A DNA stretch of 64,000 nucleotides from Flavobacterium gillisiae (lineage in GTDB: Bacteria; Bacteroidota; Bacteroidia; Flavobacteriales; Flavobacteriaceae), in the NCBI RefSeq assembly GCF_900107635.1, contig NZ_FNRD01000003.1, positions 124,001 to 188,000 on the forward strand. The letters are read 5' to 3'. The position numbers were made by a program, and so were the translations under genes. Below, one piece after another: positions 44,584 through 52,618 of this stretch. Each line of letters begins with the position of its first letter. Position 1 is the stretch's first letter. Below the pieces are notes generated by a model. The model searched no databases. It was not told the DNA's origin and worked only from the letters and a program-made list of their open reading frames with translations.

Positions 44584-45765
44584 ATGAATACCTTAATCAA
44601 AATTCCTTTTTATGTTAGACTTACTTTTTCACTAGTAAGTTTGATTGCCATCACCTATATTTTCTATATGGGGAAAAGTGTTTTAATTCCAATATTACTT
44701 GCCTTTTTATTTGCGGTATTATTGTTACCAATGGTTCACTTTTTAAATTCTAAATTCCGTTTCCCGCATGTGCTGGCCGTTTCAATAACCGTAATACTTT
44801 TTGTTTCGCTAATCATTGCGATACTTGCCTTTATCTCTTATCAAATTAGTGACATTGCAAGTGATTTTGCTGAGATTAGAAAAAATATTAATCTTTTTAC
44901 AACAGATATTCAAAGATACATAAGAACCAATTTCCATGTAAGTATCTGGGAACAAAGAAAATATCTTGAAGATGTAACCCAAGATTCTGTAAAAAAAGGA
45001 AAAGAAACTATCGGTACTACTCTAATATCTGTTACGAACACCCTTTTGGATATTACATTAATTCCTATTTATACGTTCTTGATTCTTTTATATAGAACAC
45101 ATTTCATCTTGTTTTTAACTAAGCTATTTAGAAAAGAACACCATCCAAAATTACAGGAAATCTTAACTCAAATAAAAGGTTCCGTTCAAAGTTATATTTC
45201 AGGTCTGATAATCGAGATGATCTTTGTTTCTATTTTAACAAGCATCGGTCTTTATATTATTGGTGTCCCTTACTTTATTTTATTAGGTATAATTACAGGT
45301 ATCCTAAATCTAATTCCATATATCGGGATTCTGGTTGCCGGAATTTTAACAATTCTATCTTCACTAACGGGTACTCCAGACTTGTCTATAATTCTGGGAG
45401 TTATTGGTGTAAATATAGTAGTTCAAATAATAGATAATAATATCCTTGTCCCGCTTATTATAAATACAAAAGTTCAAATAAATGCGTTCGTCTCCATTAT
45501 AGGTATCATATTAGGAGGTGGAATTGCAGGGATTGCAGGAATGTTTTTAGCCATTCCTATATTAGCTATACTTAAAATTATTTTTGACAGAATTGAATCT
45601 TTAGAAGCCTGGGGCTATTTGATGGGAGATAACTTACCTAAAAATTTTATTTGGAAAAATAAAAACCCACTAGTACCGGAAAAGCCATCGGAAATGGGTC
45701 AAGTGAAAATTACTGTTTCTGATGATGACTTTACAGAACCTATAACGGAATCGAATACAAACTAA
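44584..45765 (+). CDS. AI-2E family (PerM-like) transporter
   Basis: The 393-residue inner-membrane protein has about eight membrane segments. The family shows as GKSVLIPILLAFLFAVLLLP near the N-terminus, the central DSVKKGKETIGTTLISV and PIYTFLILLYR, QIKGSVQSYISGLIIEMIFV, GILNLIPYIG, and the C-terminal DNNILVPLIINTKVQINAFV. Members export autoinducer-2 or act in Na+/Li+ antiport; the role here is unknown. The C-terminal tail (about 350-393) is acidic and soluble. Confidence 0.88.
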   Translation: MNTLIKIPFYVRLTFSLVSLIAITYIFYMGKSVLIPILLAFLFAVLLLPMVHFLNSKFRFPHVLAVSITVILFVSLIIAILAFISYQISDIASDFAEIRKNINLFTTDIQRYIRTNFHVSIWEQRKYLEDVTQDSVKKGKETIGTTLISVTNTLLDITLIPIYTFLILLYRTHFILFLTKLFRKEHHPKLQEILTQIKGSVQSYISGLIIEMIFVSILTSIGLYIIGVPYFILLGIITGILNLIPYIGILVAGILTILSSLTGTPDLSIILGVIGVNIVVQIIDNNILVPLIINTKVQINAFVSIIGIILGGGIAGIAGMFLAIPILAILKIIFDRIESLEAWGYLMGDNLPKNFIWKNKNPLVPEKPSEMGQVKITVSDDDFTEPITESNTN

Positions 45766-45868
45766 AATAGCAATTTTCACCCTCAATATCGACAATACAA
45801 CACCGTAATAGTGTGTTACAGTAAACTAAAAAATGTTGCGCTTTAATTCTTATTTTAAATATTTTTAA

Positions 45869-47689
45869 ATGCCTTCACAACCAAAAATAGTACTGTTTAT
45901 TTTGATGCTTTTTTGCTATCAGCTTTCTTTTTCGCAAATTAAAAAAACGGAGAAAGACAGCTTGGAGGTGTATGAAAATATTCAAACCTATTCTAAAAAA
46001 AATAAATTCACTCGATTTTTACATACCATTATTTTTGAACCGATAAATTCAAAAAAGAAAAAGCAGGCCGTAAAACCACAAAAAAAACTAATCGTTGAAG
46101 GTAAAATAATTAGGAGTATCAATATTATAACTTTAGACCCTTTTGGTTATTCCGACGTTGATACTACAAAAAACCCTAGGAATTGGGGAGAACGAACAGG
46201 AAACAGATTACATCTGAAAAGTAAAAAAATAGCCATAAAAAACCTCTTGCTTTTCAAAAAAAATACACCCTACAATGCATTCTTAATAAAAGAATCTGAG
46301 CGTATTATTAGGATGCAAAAATTTGTAAACCGAGTTACTATCTCAGTTGAAACACCTACTTCTCAATCTGATTCTGTAGATGTTTCTATTCGAGTATTAG
46401 ATTCTTGGAGTACTATCCCTAAAATTGCGCTTTCAGGCACTAAAATGTCGTTAGGCGTTAATGAAAGAAATTTTTTTGGTATTGGTCATCAACTGGATTA
46501 TATCTATACCCATCGTTCCAGCGATGGAAAAAGTGCTAATAATTTAGCCTATACTGTTCCTAATATCAGAAATACTTTTGTTAGAACCGTATTTAAATAT
46601 CAAAATGATTTAGAAGATTATTATTCGAAAAGCATAGCGGTTGAACGCCCTTTCTATTCCCCTTTAGCAAAATGGGCCGGTGGTATTTATTTAGATCAGC
46701 AATTTAGAAAAGATACTTTACAGACCGCAGATTTAAACTATGTAGAGCAAAATTTTAAATTTAGTTCCCATGATTTTTGGGTTGGAAAAGCATTTCAAAT
46801 TTTTAAGGAGAATACAATCAATGATCGAACTACAAATTTAATTTTAACTGGACGGTTCTTGAATATCAATTATATTGAAAGCCCTAGTATTGAATATGAT
46901 CCTATCAATTTCTTTTCGGGCGAACAATTAATTTTATCGGGAATTGGTATTAATACCCGTCAGTTTATTAAAGATCAATATATTTTTAGAAACGGAATAG
47001 TGGAAGACGTACCAATAGGCAGAAGCTACGGTTTAACATTTGGCTATCAAAAGAAAAATTATAGTTGGAGACCGTATTTAGGCGCACAAGTTTCTTTTGG
47101 GAAATACCATAAATGGGGCTTCTTAAGTACTAATTTTGAAGTGGGCACCTTCTTTAATAATTCGAAAACAGAACAAACTGCTTTTTCATTTCAAGCTAAC
47201 TATTTTACCAAATTGATGGAACTGGGAAATTGGAAATTAAGGCAATTTATCAAACCCCAAGTCATTATTGGTATAAATCGACAGAATTCGATAGGTGATA
47301 GATTAACTATTAATGAAGATTCTGGAATTCAAGGTTTTAATAGCGCTATCTACGGAACCAGTAAAATGATAATGACTTTACAAACTCAAGCATATGCTCC
47401 AAAAGATATTGGAGGATTTAGACTGAATCCTTATTTTAATTACTCCATCGCCTTATTAGGAAATAATGTGGATGGGAGAACAACAAATAAAGGGTATTCT
47501 AAAATCGGTATTGGTGTGATCATAAACAATGATTACTTGGTCTTCCGTTCTTTCCAATTATCGCTTTCCTATTATCCAACAATTCCTTTTCAAGGCGATA
47601 ATATCTTTACAACTAATGCTTTTCAAACATCAGATTTCGGACTGCAAAGTTTTGAACTAGCTAAGCCCCGAACAGTTCTATATAAATAA
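45869..47689 (+). CDS. Outer membrane protein with POTRA-like and barrel regions
   Basis: The 606-residue protein has a signal peptide (IVLFILMLFCYQLSFSQ). Residues ~70-190 look like POTRA-type modules (IRSINIITLDPFGYSD, HLKSKKIAIKNLLLFKKNTP, RIIRMQKFVNRVTISVETPT, SVDVSIRVLDSW). The rest is barrel-like with repeated FG/YT turns (GVNERNFFGIGHQLDYIYTH, SFGKYHKWGFLSTNFEVG). The layout resembles BamA/TamA-type surface antigens with a shorter POTRA part. Function unknown. Intergenic space on both sides suggests a single-gene transcript. Confidence 0.76.
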   Translation: MPSQPKIVLFILMLFCYQLSFSQIKKTEKDSLEVYENIQTYSKKNKFTRFLHTIIFEPINSKKKKQAVKPQKKLIVEGKIIRSINIITLDPFGYSDVDTTKNPRNWGERTGNRLHLKSKKIAIKNLLLFKKNTPYNAFLIKESERIIRMQKFVNRVTISVETPTSQSDSVDVSIRVLDSWSTIPKIALSGTKMSLGVNERNFFGIGHQLDYIYTHRSSDGKSANNLAYTVPNIRNTFVRTVFKYQNDLEDYYSKSIAVERPFYSPLAKWAGGIYLDQQFRKDTLQTADLNYVEQNFKFSSHDFWVGKAFQIFKENTINDRTTNLILTGRFLNINYIESPSIEYDPINFFSGEQLILSGIGINTRQFIKDQYIFRNGIVEDVPIGRSYGLTFGYQKKNYSWRPYLGAQVSFGKYHKWGFLSTNFEVGTFFNNSKTEQTAFSFQANYFTKLMELGNWKLRQFIKPQVIIGINRQNSIGDRLTINEDSGIQGFNSAIYGTSKMIMTLQTQAYAPKDIGGFRLNPYFNYSIALLGNNVDGRTTNKGYSKIGIGVIINNDYLVFRSFQLSLSYYPTIPFQGDNIFTTNAFQTSDFGLQSFELAKPRTVLYK

Positions 47690-47859
47690 TGAAATAAGTA
47701 AACTCACTTATTACAGTATCAATATCCACCATCTTACAAACACTAATCCTTTAATAAAAGTGTGAATTTTATAAAAATAGTGCTTAATTATACAACTCTG
47801 ATTGCCAAATTGTTATTACCTTTATAAAAATAATCATGTTAAATTAAAACCAAAAAAAG

Positions 47860-48162
47860 ATGAAAAAACTAAGTTTCTATTTAATGATAATGGTATTATC
47901 ATTATGTGCTGTTCCAACTACAATGTTAGGAGCTGAAAAAAATCCAGTTGCAAAAGAAGTTCCTGCTGAAGTGCAAACAATGCTTAATCGTTTAGAAGAA
48001 ATTAAAGAAATGGATAAATCTTCTTTAAATTCTTCAGAGAAAAAAGAACTACGTAAAGAAGTTCGTGAAATTAAATCAGAATTAAAAGCATCTGGAAATG
48101 GTGTTTATTTCTCTGTAGGAGCAATAATAATTATTATTCTTTTATTGATTTTATTATTATAA
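47860..48162 (+). CDS. Small secreted/membrane protein, 100 residues
   Basis: The protein has a signal peptide (MKKLSFYLMIMVLSLCAVPT), a charged helical middle (QTMLNRLEEIKEMDKSSLNS, KKELRKEVREIKSELK) that may form a coiled coil, and a C-terminal hydrophobic segment (IIIIILLLILLL) that ends the protein. It therefore looks anchored by its C-terminus. Similar small proteins are common in Flavobacteria as far as I recall; function unknown. It ends at a strong terminator. Confidence 0.7.
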   Translation: MKKLSFYLMIMVLSLCAVPTTMLGAEKNPVAKEVPAEVQTMLNRLEEIKEMDKSSLNSSEKKELRKEVREIKSELKASGNGVYFSVGAIIIIILLLILLL

Positions 48163-48181
48163 TAAATCACCCCTAAGTTTT

Positions 48182-48218
48182 AAAAAAAAAGAAGCGTGCA
48201 TACGTTTCTTTTTTTTTT
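48182..48218 (+). terminator. Rho-independent terminator
   Basis: AAAAAAAAGAAGCGT-gcat-ACGTTTCTTTTTTTTTT (one G-T pair) directly follows the 100-residue gene. Confidence 0.85.
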
Positions 48219-48252
48219 GAAAAAACTTAAATGAATGTTAACACAATTAGTC

Positions 48253-48267
48253 TGGCACAATAGTTGG
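48253..48267 (+). promoter_or_regulatory. Sigma-54-like promoter element, copy 1
   Basis: TGGCAC-AATAG-TTGG resembles the -24/-12 sigma-54 consensus (TGGCAC-N5-TTGC) with G for C in the last base. It is 79 bp before the ATG of the first tandem paralog; the second paralog has the same element at nearly the same distance. Confidence 0.45.
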
Positions 48268-48331
48268 CTATAGTTATTGTGTATTGAAAATATAAATACC
48301 TCAAATCGAATATTAATTAAATATAACAAAA

Positions 48332-48793
48332 ATGAAAAAATTTAAATTACTTGCGCTGGGAATAGTTCTCTTTATAGCAGGATCAGTAAGTGCACAAGTT
48401 TCTGTAAACGTCAATATTGGTACTCCTCCAGCATGGGGTCCTTCAGGATATGCAGAAACAGAATATTATTACTTACCAGATGTTCAAGCGTATTACGACA
48501 TTAGAGCATCGCAATTTATTTATTTTGGAAACGGTAATTGGGTACGATCAAGATACTTACCTAGACAATATAGAAACTATGATTTATATAGTGGATACAA
48601 GGTGGTATTAAACGATTATCACGGTAGAACACCTTATAAATATTATAAAGGCCATAAAGCAAAATATTTTAAAGGATATAAAGGTAAACCACAAAAATCA
48701 ATAGGAAAAAGAAATAGTAGCCATTCTAATAGCAGTAGTAAAGCAAAAGGTAATGGAAAAGGAAACAACGATCATGGAAAGGGAAAACATTAA
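48332..48793 (+). CDS. Secreted Lys-rich tandem paralog 1
   Basis: The 153-residue protein has a signal peptide (MKKFKLLALGIVLFIAGSVSAQ), a conserved domain (VSVNVNIGTPPAWGPSGYAE, then YYYLPDVQAYYDIRASQFIY and RSRYLPRQYRNYDLY) and a basic, low-complexity tail (KGYKGKPQKSIGKRNSSHS, ending GKGNNDHGKGKH). It is 75-80% like the next gene in the conserved domain by eye, but the tails differ. The domain is known in Bacteroidota without an assigned role; the basic tail could bind nucleic acid or acidic polysaccharide. A terminator follows at 48808. Confidence 0.72.
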   Translation: MKKFKLLALGIVLFIAGSVSAQVSVNVNIGTPPAWGPSGYAETEYYYLPDVQAYYDIRASQFIYFGNGNWVRSRYLPRQYRNYDLYSGYKVVLNDYHGRTPYKYYKGHKAKYFKGYKGKPQKSIGKRNSSHSNSSSKAKGNGKGNNDHGKGKH

Positions 48794-48807
48794 TTTCTAT
48801 TTCCTAC

Positions 48808-48848
48808 TAAAAAAAGAGAAACGCGAACTGCGTTTCTCTTTTTTTTTG
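48808..48848 (+). terminator. Rho-independent terminator
   Basis: AAAAAAAGAGAAACGC-gaact-GCGTTTCTCTTTTTTTTT after the first tandem paralog. Confidence 0.9.
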
Positions 48849-48889
48849 GGCCTAGATTAACATCCAACTATATGTTAATAAAATCATCT

Positions 48890-48904
48890 TGGCACAGTTG
48901 TTGG
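48890..48904 (+). promoter_or_regulatory. Sigma-54-like promoter element, copy 2
   Basis: TGGCAC-AGTTG-TTGG, 82 bp before the ATG of the second tandem paralog. Element and distance are shared with copy 1, while the sequence between differs, suggesting a selected site. Confidence 0.45.
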
Positions 48905-48971
48905 ATTTACCATAAAAGTATCATTCTAGACAATACGATATTAAATATAAATACAAAAAAAAACAGAAAAG

Positions 48972-49586
48972 ATGAAAACATTAAAACTATTAGCCGTTGG
49001 AATAATTCTACTCGTATCCAGTTCAATTCAAGCACAAGTTTCAGTAAATTTAAATATAGGAACAGCTCCAGCCTGGGGTCCTTCAGGATATGCAGCAGCA
49101 GAATATTACTATTTACCGGACGTACAAGCCTATTATGACGTTAGAGCATCCCTATTTGTATATTTTGGAAATGGAAGATGGGTTAGATCAAGATACTTAC
49201 CAAGACAATATAGAAACTATGATTTATACAATGGATATAAAGTAGTGCTAAACGGGTACCATGGTCACAGACCTTATGCTCACTATAATAACCACAACCA
49301 AAGATATAGTGCAAAGTATAGAAATCAACGTCAAAGAACAATTGGACATAGATATGACGATCATAGATATGCAAATAGCAATCATAGAACATATGATAAT
49401 CACAGATATGCAAAAAATCACAGGTATTCAAATGACAGAAGATATGCAGATAGCCATAGATCATCAAATGACCGTACATCTGTAAGAAACCATAAAAAAT
49501 CCGATAATCATAAAAAGTATGATAATCGCAAAAGCAATAATAAAAAGCGTGGGAACCATGAAAAAAATAACCATGGGAGACGTTAA
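48972..49586 (+). CDS. Secreted His/Arg/Asn-rich tandem paralog 2
   Basis: The 204-residue protein shares its signal peptide style and the domain VSVNLNIGTAPAWGPSGYAA, YYYLPDVQAYYDVRASLFVY, RSRYLPRQYRNYDLYNGYKV with the preceding gene. Its tail is longer and built from short degenerate repeats: HRYDDHRYANSNHRTYDNHR, YAKNHRYSNDRRYADSHRSS, then KKSDNHKKYDNRKSNNKKRG. The tail has many His, which could bind metal. The pair arose by tandem duplication with tail divergence. Its terminator (49607-49863) is interrupted by a small mobile element. Confidence 0.72.
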   Translation: MKTLKLLAVGIILLVSSSIQAQVSVNLNIGTAPAWGPSGYAAAEYYYLPDVQAYYDVRASLFVYFGNGRWVRSRYLPRQYRNYDLYNGYKVVLNGYHGHRPYAHYNNHNQRYSAKYRNQRQRTIGHRYDDHRYANSNHRTYDNHRYAKNHRYSNDRRYADSHRSSNDRTSVRNHKKSDNHKKYDNRKSNNKKRGNHEKNNHGRR

Positions 49587-49606
49587 TCTCAAGTATTAAA
49601 TAGATT

Positions 49607-49863
49607 AAAAAAAGAGAGCACTATAACAGAGGGCACTGAAAAAATCTCTCTTTTTAAAAAGTCATTAAAAAATCGATCAAATAAGGGTTTGATTTGCTTT
49701 AATCTCTATTTTTTACTCAAATTTGATTTTCTGATAGCTCAAGGTTTTTAGAACAAGAAAAAAGAGCATAAACACTACCGTTTATGCTCTTTTTTGGTTT
49801 TTACTATTTCTTGTCTTGAAGGGACTTTTTCAGTGCCCTCCTATAACAGTGTTCTCTTTTTTT
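49607..49863 (+). terminator. Rho-independent terminator split by an insertion
   Basis: The left arm AAAAAAAGAGAGCACT (49607-49622) and right arm AGTGTTCTCTTTTTTT (49848-49863) pair over 16 bases. Removing the inserted element and one target duplicate leaves a 5-base loop ATAAC, a normal terminator for the preceding gene. Confidence 0.85.
49629..49840 (+). mobile_element. MITE-like element, copy 1, in a terminator loop
   Basis: The 212-bp non-coding element starts GAGGGCACTGAAAAA and ends GGGACTTTTTCAGTGCCCTC, giving ~20-bp terminal inverted repeats. It is flanked by the 8-bp duplication CTATAACA (49621-49628 and 49841-49848). Inside is a hairpin AAAAGAGCATAAAC...GTTTATGCTCTTTT with T-run, like a terminator. 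No transposase is encoded. The copy at 62321 is in opposite orientation and collinear over its full length. Confidence 0.88.
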
Positions 49864-49965
49864 ATATAAGTATATCAGTTTCTTTTCCAACAAAGAAAAT
49901 AAGAAACCTAAAAAAAAAATATTTAATTACTACATTTGAGCTAATTGCAATTAAACTTTAAAAAA

Positions 49966-52497
49966 ATGCTCAAAAATAAAATTCAATATATTTTAATTTT
50001 TCTTTTTTGTTTCCAAATACTACTAGCGCAACAGCCTCAAAAACCAAATTCAGTTGAAATTTACAACCAAATTCAGAAGTTAAATTTCTTAGGATCTGTA
50101 CTCTATATCGCAGCACATCCAGATGATGAAAATACACGTCTAATTTCTTATTTATCCAATGAAAAAAAAGCAAGAACGGGATATTTGTCATTAACACGTG
50201 GTGATGGAGGCCAAAACCTAATAGGTCCTCAATTACGGGAATTGCTAGGAGTGATTAGAACACAGGAACTACTTGAGGCCAGAAAAATTGATGGTGGCGA
50301 GCAGTTTTTCTCCCGTGCCAATGATTTTGGGTTTTCGAAAAACCCTGATGAAACACTTGAAATTTGGGATAAAGAAAAAGTACTTTCTGATGTAGTTTGG
50401 GCAATACGAAAATTTCAACCCGATGTAATCATAAACAGATTTGACCACCGTAGTGCAGGTACAACACATGGACATCATACAGCCTCAGCATTACTTAGCA
50501 CCGAAAGTTTTAATTTAACTAATGATGCTACCGTTTTTCCTGAGCAATTAAAATTAGTTAACACCTGGAAGCCTAAACGTCAGTTTTTCAATACTTCTTG
50601 GTGGTTTTATGGTAGCAAAGAAAGATTCGATGCCGCAGATAAAACAAATTTAACAACCATTGAAACCGGAGTCTACTACCCTAACCTAGGAAAGTCAAAC
50701 CAAGAAATTGCAGCCTTAAGCAGAAGCAGCCATCAGTCGCAAGGTTTTGGCAGTACAGGAAATCGCGGTGAAGAATCAGAATATTTGGAACTTATCAATG
50801 GTGAAAGATTAAAAAACACGGCTGATATTTTTGAAGGAATTGATACCAGTTGGAATCGTGTTCCTGGTGGAAAACCCGTTGGAGAATTACTCTCTCAAAT
50901 TGCTTCAAAATATGATTTTTCGAATCCTTCAGCAAGTATTTCTGATTTGGCCAAAGCGTATTCAATGATTCAGTCCTTAAAGGATAATCAATGGAAAGCA
51001 CTAAAACTACAAGAAATTGAAAGTACAATCGCGGCTTGTTCTGGCTTGTATCTTGAAGCAGTATCTGTTAATCAGGAAGCAACTCCTGGTAGTATAGTAC
51101 CACTAAAACTAGAAGCGATAAACAGAAGCAACATCGATATGCAATTAGTTAGCGTAACCACTTTGCCATCCCAAAAAAATACGGTCTTCAATACCGCTTT
51201 AAAAAACAATAGTGATGAAAACATAACCCTAGATTTTCAACTGCCTTCAACAATCGAATATACACAACCCTACTGGCTTAAAGAAAAAGGAACTGTTGGG
51301 ATGTACACTGTTGCTGACCAGAAAAACATAGGGATTCCAGATATTATCAGAGAAGTAAAGGTGTTTTTTAATGTTCAAATTAACGGAATTACAATACCAT
51401 TTGAGCGCTTTGTAGTCTATAAATACAATGATAAAGTAAAAGGAGAAATGTATAATTTTCTTGATATTGTACCCGAAGTGACTACAAGTATCACAGATCA
51501 TGTTTCGTTTTTTAATAACGGAAACAAAAAGCCAATTGCGGTAAAAGTAAAAGCCGGAAAAGATAATATAAAAGGGAATTTACAACTAGAATTACCTAAC
51601 AATTGGACTGTTTCACCGCAATCTATTCCCTTCACCTTAGATAAAAAAGGAATGGAACAATTGTTTTACTTTGAAGTAACTCCTCCCGCAACGCCTAGTG
51701 AAGTCATTGCTAAAAGTGTTGTTACTGTGGATACTAAAAGATTTAATAAAGATCAAGTAATAATAGATTACCCGCATATCACTAAGCAACAGATATTGAA
51801 ACCTGCTGAAGCAAAATTTATCAAATTAGACCTTAAAATAAACAATCAAAAAATTGGTTACATCATGGGCGCAGGTGACGAAGTTCCCGAAGGTCTTACA
51901 CAGATGGGTTATAAAGTAACACTTTTAGATCCTGACGAAATCACGCCTGAAAAATTAGAAGCTTTTGATGTTGTGATGACCGGAATCCGCGCTTATAATG
52001 TACTTCCTTCATTGGAAAACAAACAAAAAATACTTCTTGATTTTGTTAAAGGCGGAAAAACGATGATCGTTCAATACAATACACCAGACAGTGCAATTCC
52101 TGCCGACATTTCTCCTTATCCATTAAAAATATCTCGTGACCGAGTAACCGAAGAAAATGCAGAAGTACGATTTTTAGCCCCTAACCATCCTGTTTTAAAT
52201 TATCCCAATAAAATCACGACTAAAGATTTTGAAGGTTGGACGCAAGAACAAGGTCTATATTATCCAAGTGAATTTGACAAGGCCTTCACTCCTATTTTAT
52301 CTTCAAATGACAAAGGAGAAAGTCCAACAAATGGTGCCTTATTGGTTGCGCCTTATGGAAAAGGATACTATATTTATACCGGTTTAAGCTTATTCAGAGA
52401 ATTACCGGAAGGAGTGCCAGGTGCTTATAGACTTTTGTCGAATATGATTTCGTTGAAAGCGCCAGTAACCGTTCCTGCACAAACCTTAAAAAACTAA
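49966..52497 (+). CDS. PIG-L family deacetylase, large secreted form
   Basis: The protein is 843 residues from ATG 49966. It has a signal peptide (IQYILIFLFCFQILLAQ), then a LmbE/PIG-L zinc domain: LYIAAHPDDENTRLISYLS (metal-binding HPDDE), LTRGDGGQN, and TTHGHHTASALL (second His). A long C-terminal part includes beta-sandwich-like segments (PGSIVPLKLEAINRSNID, GNLQLELPNNWTVSPQS) and a final glutamine-amidotransferase-like or ThuA-like fold (GYIMGAGDEVPEGLTQMGYK). It probably removes N-acetyl or similar groups from sugars outside the cell. A -7 element TACATTTG lies at 49931-49938. A symporter follows, suggesting uptake of products. Confidence 0.86.
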   Translation: MLKNKIQYILIFLFCFQILLAQQPQKPNSVEIYNQIQKLNFLGSVLYIAAHPDDENTRLISYLSNEKKARTGYLSLTRGDGGQNLIGPQLRELLGVIRTQELLEARKIDGGEQFFSRANDFGFSKNPDETLEIWDKEKVLSDVVWAIRKFQPDVIINRFDHRSAGTTHGHHTASALLSTESFNLTNDATVFPEQLKLVNTWKPKRQFFNTSWWFYGSKERFDAADKTNLTTIETGVYYPNLGKSNQEIAALSRSSHQSQGFGSTGNRGEESEYLELINGERLKNTADIFEGIDTSWNRVPGGKPVGELLSQIASKYDFSNPSASISDLAKAYSMIQSLKDNQWKALKLQEIESTIAACSGLYLEAVSVNQEATPGSIVPLKLEAINRSNIDMQLVSVTTLPSQKNTVFNTALKNNSDENITLDFQLPSTIEYTQPYWLKEKGTVGMYTVADQKNIGIPDIIREVKVFFNVQINGITIPFERFVVYKYNDKVKGEMYNFLDIVPEVTTSITDHVSFFNNGNKKPIAVKVKAGKDNIKGNLQLELPNNWTVSPQSIPFTLDKKGMEQLFYFEVTPPATPSEVIAKSVVTVDTKRFNKDQVIIDYPHITKQQILKPAEAKFIKLDLKINNQKIGYIMGAGDEVPEGLTQMGYKVTLLDPDEITPEKLEAFDVVMTGIRAYNVLPSLENKQKILLDFVKGGKTMIVQYNTPDSAIPADISPYPLKISRDRVTEENAEVRFLAPNHPVLNYPNKITTKDFEGWTQEQGLYYPSEFDKAFTPILSSNDKGESPTNGALLVAPYGKGYYIYTGLSLFRELPEGVPGAYRLLSNMISLKAPVTVPAQTLKN

Positions 52498-52507
52498 AGT
52501 CATAAAC

Positions 52508-52615
52508 ATGGAACCAAAAAAAACAAAACCTTGGAAAAAGGATTACACAATGGTACTGGTAGCTAATGCTATTTATATCTTAGCTTTTTATCTAATAATG
52601 AAATTATACTCTTAA
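52508..52615 (+). CDS. 35-residue single-helix membrane protein
   Basis: Starts 10 bp after the deacetylase stop and ends 3 bp before the symporter start. The protein MEPKKTKPWKKDYTMVLVAN continues into the hydrophobic segment AIYILAFYLIM and ends KLYS. It has a basic cytosolic N-terminus and one helix. Its position, spacing and codon use suggest a small partner or assembly factor of the sodium symporter. I do not recognise it by name. Confidence 0.6.
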   Translation: MEPKKTKPWKKDYTMVLVANAIYILAFYLIMKLYS

Positions 52616-52618
52616 ACT

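Noticed and set aside
49183..49485. Open frames in other frames over the tail of the second tandem paralog
   Set aside because: The low-complexity His/Arg/Asn tail leaves other frames open by codon bias. Products are Cys/His/Tyr-rich nonsense without a start context.
49621..49848. Attachment site or integron-like attC for the element at 49629
   Set aside because: Terminal inverted repeats with 8-bp target duplications point to transposition; no integrase or attC-like bulged structure was seen.
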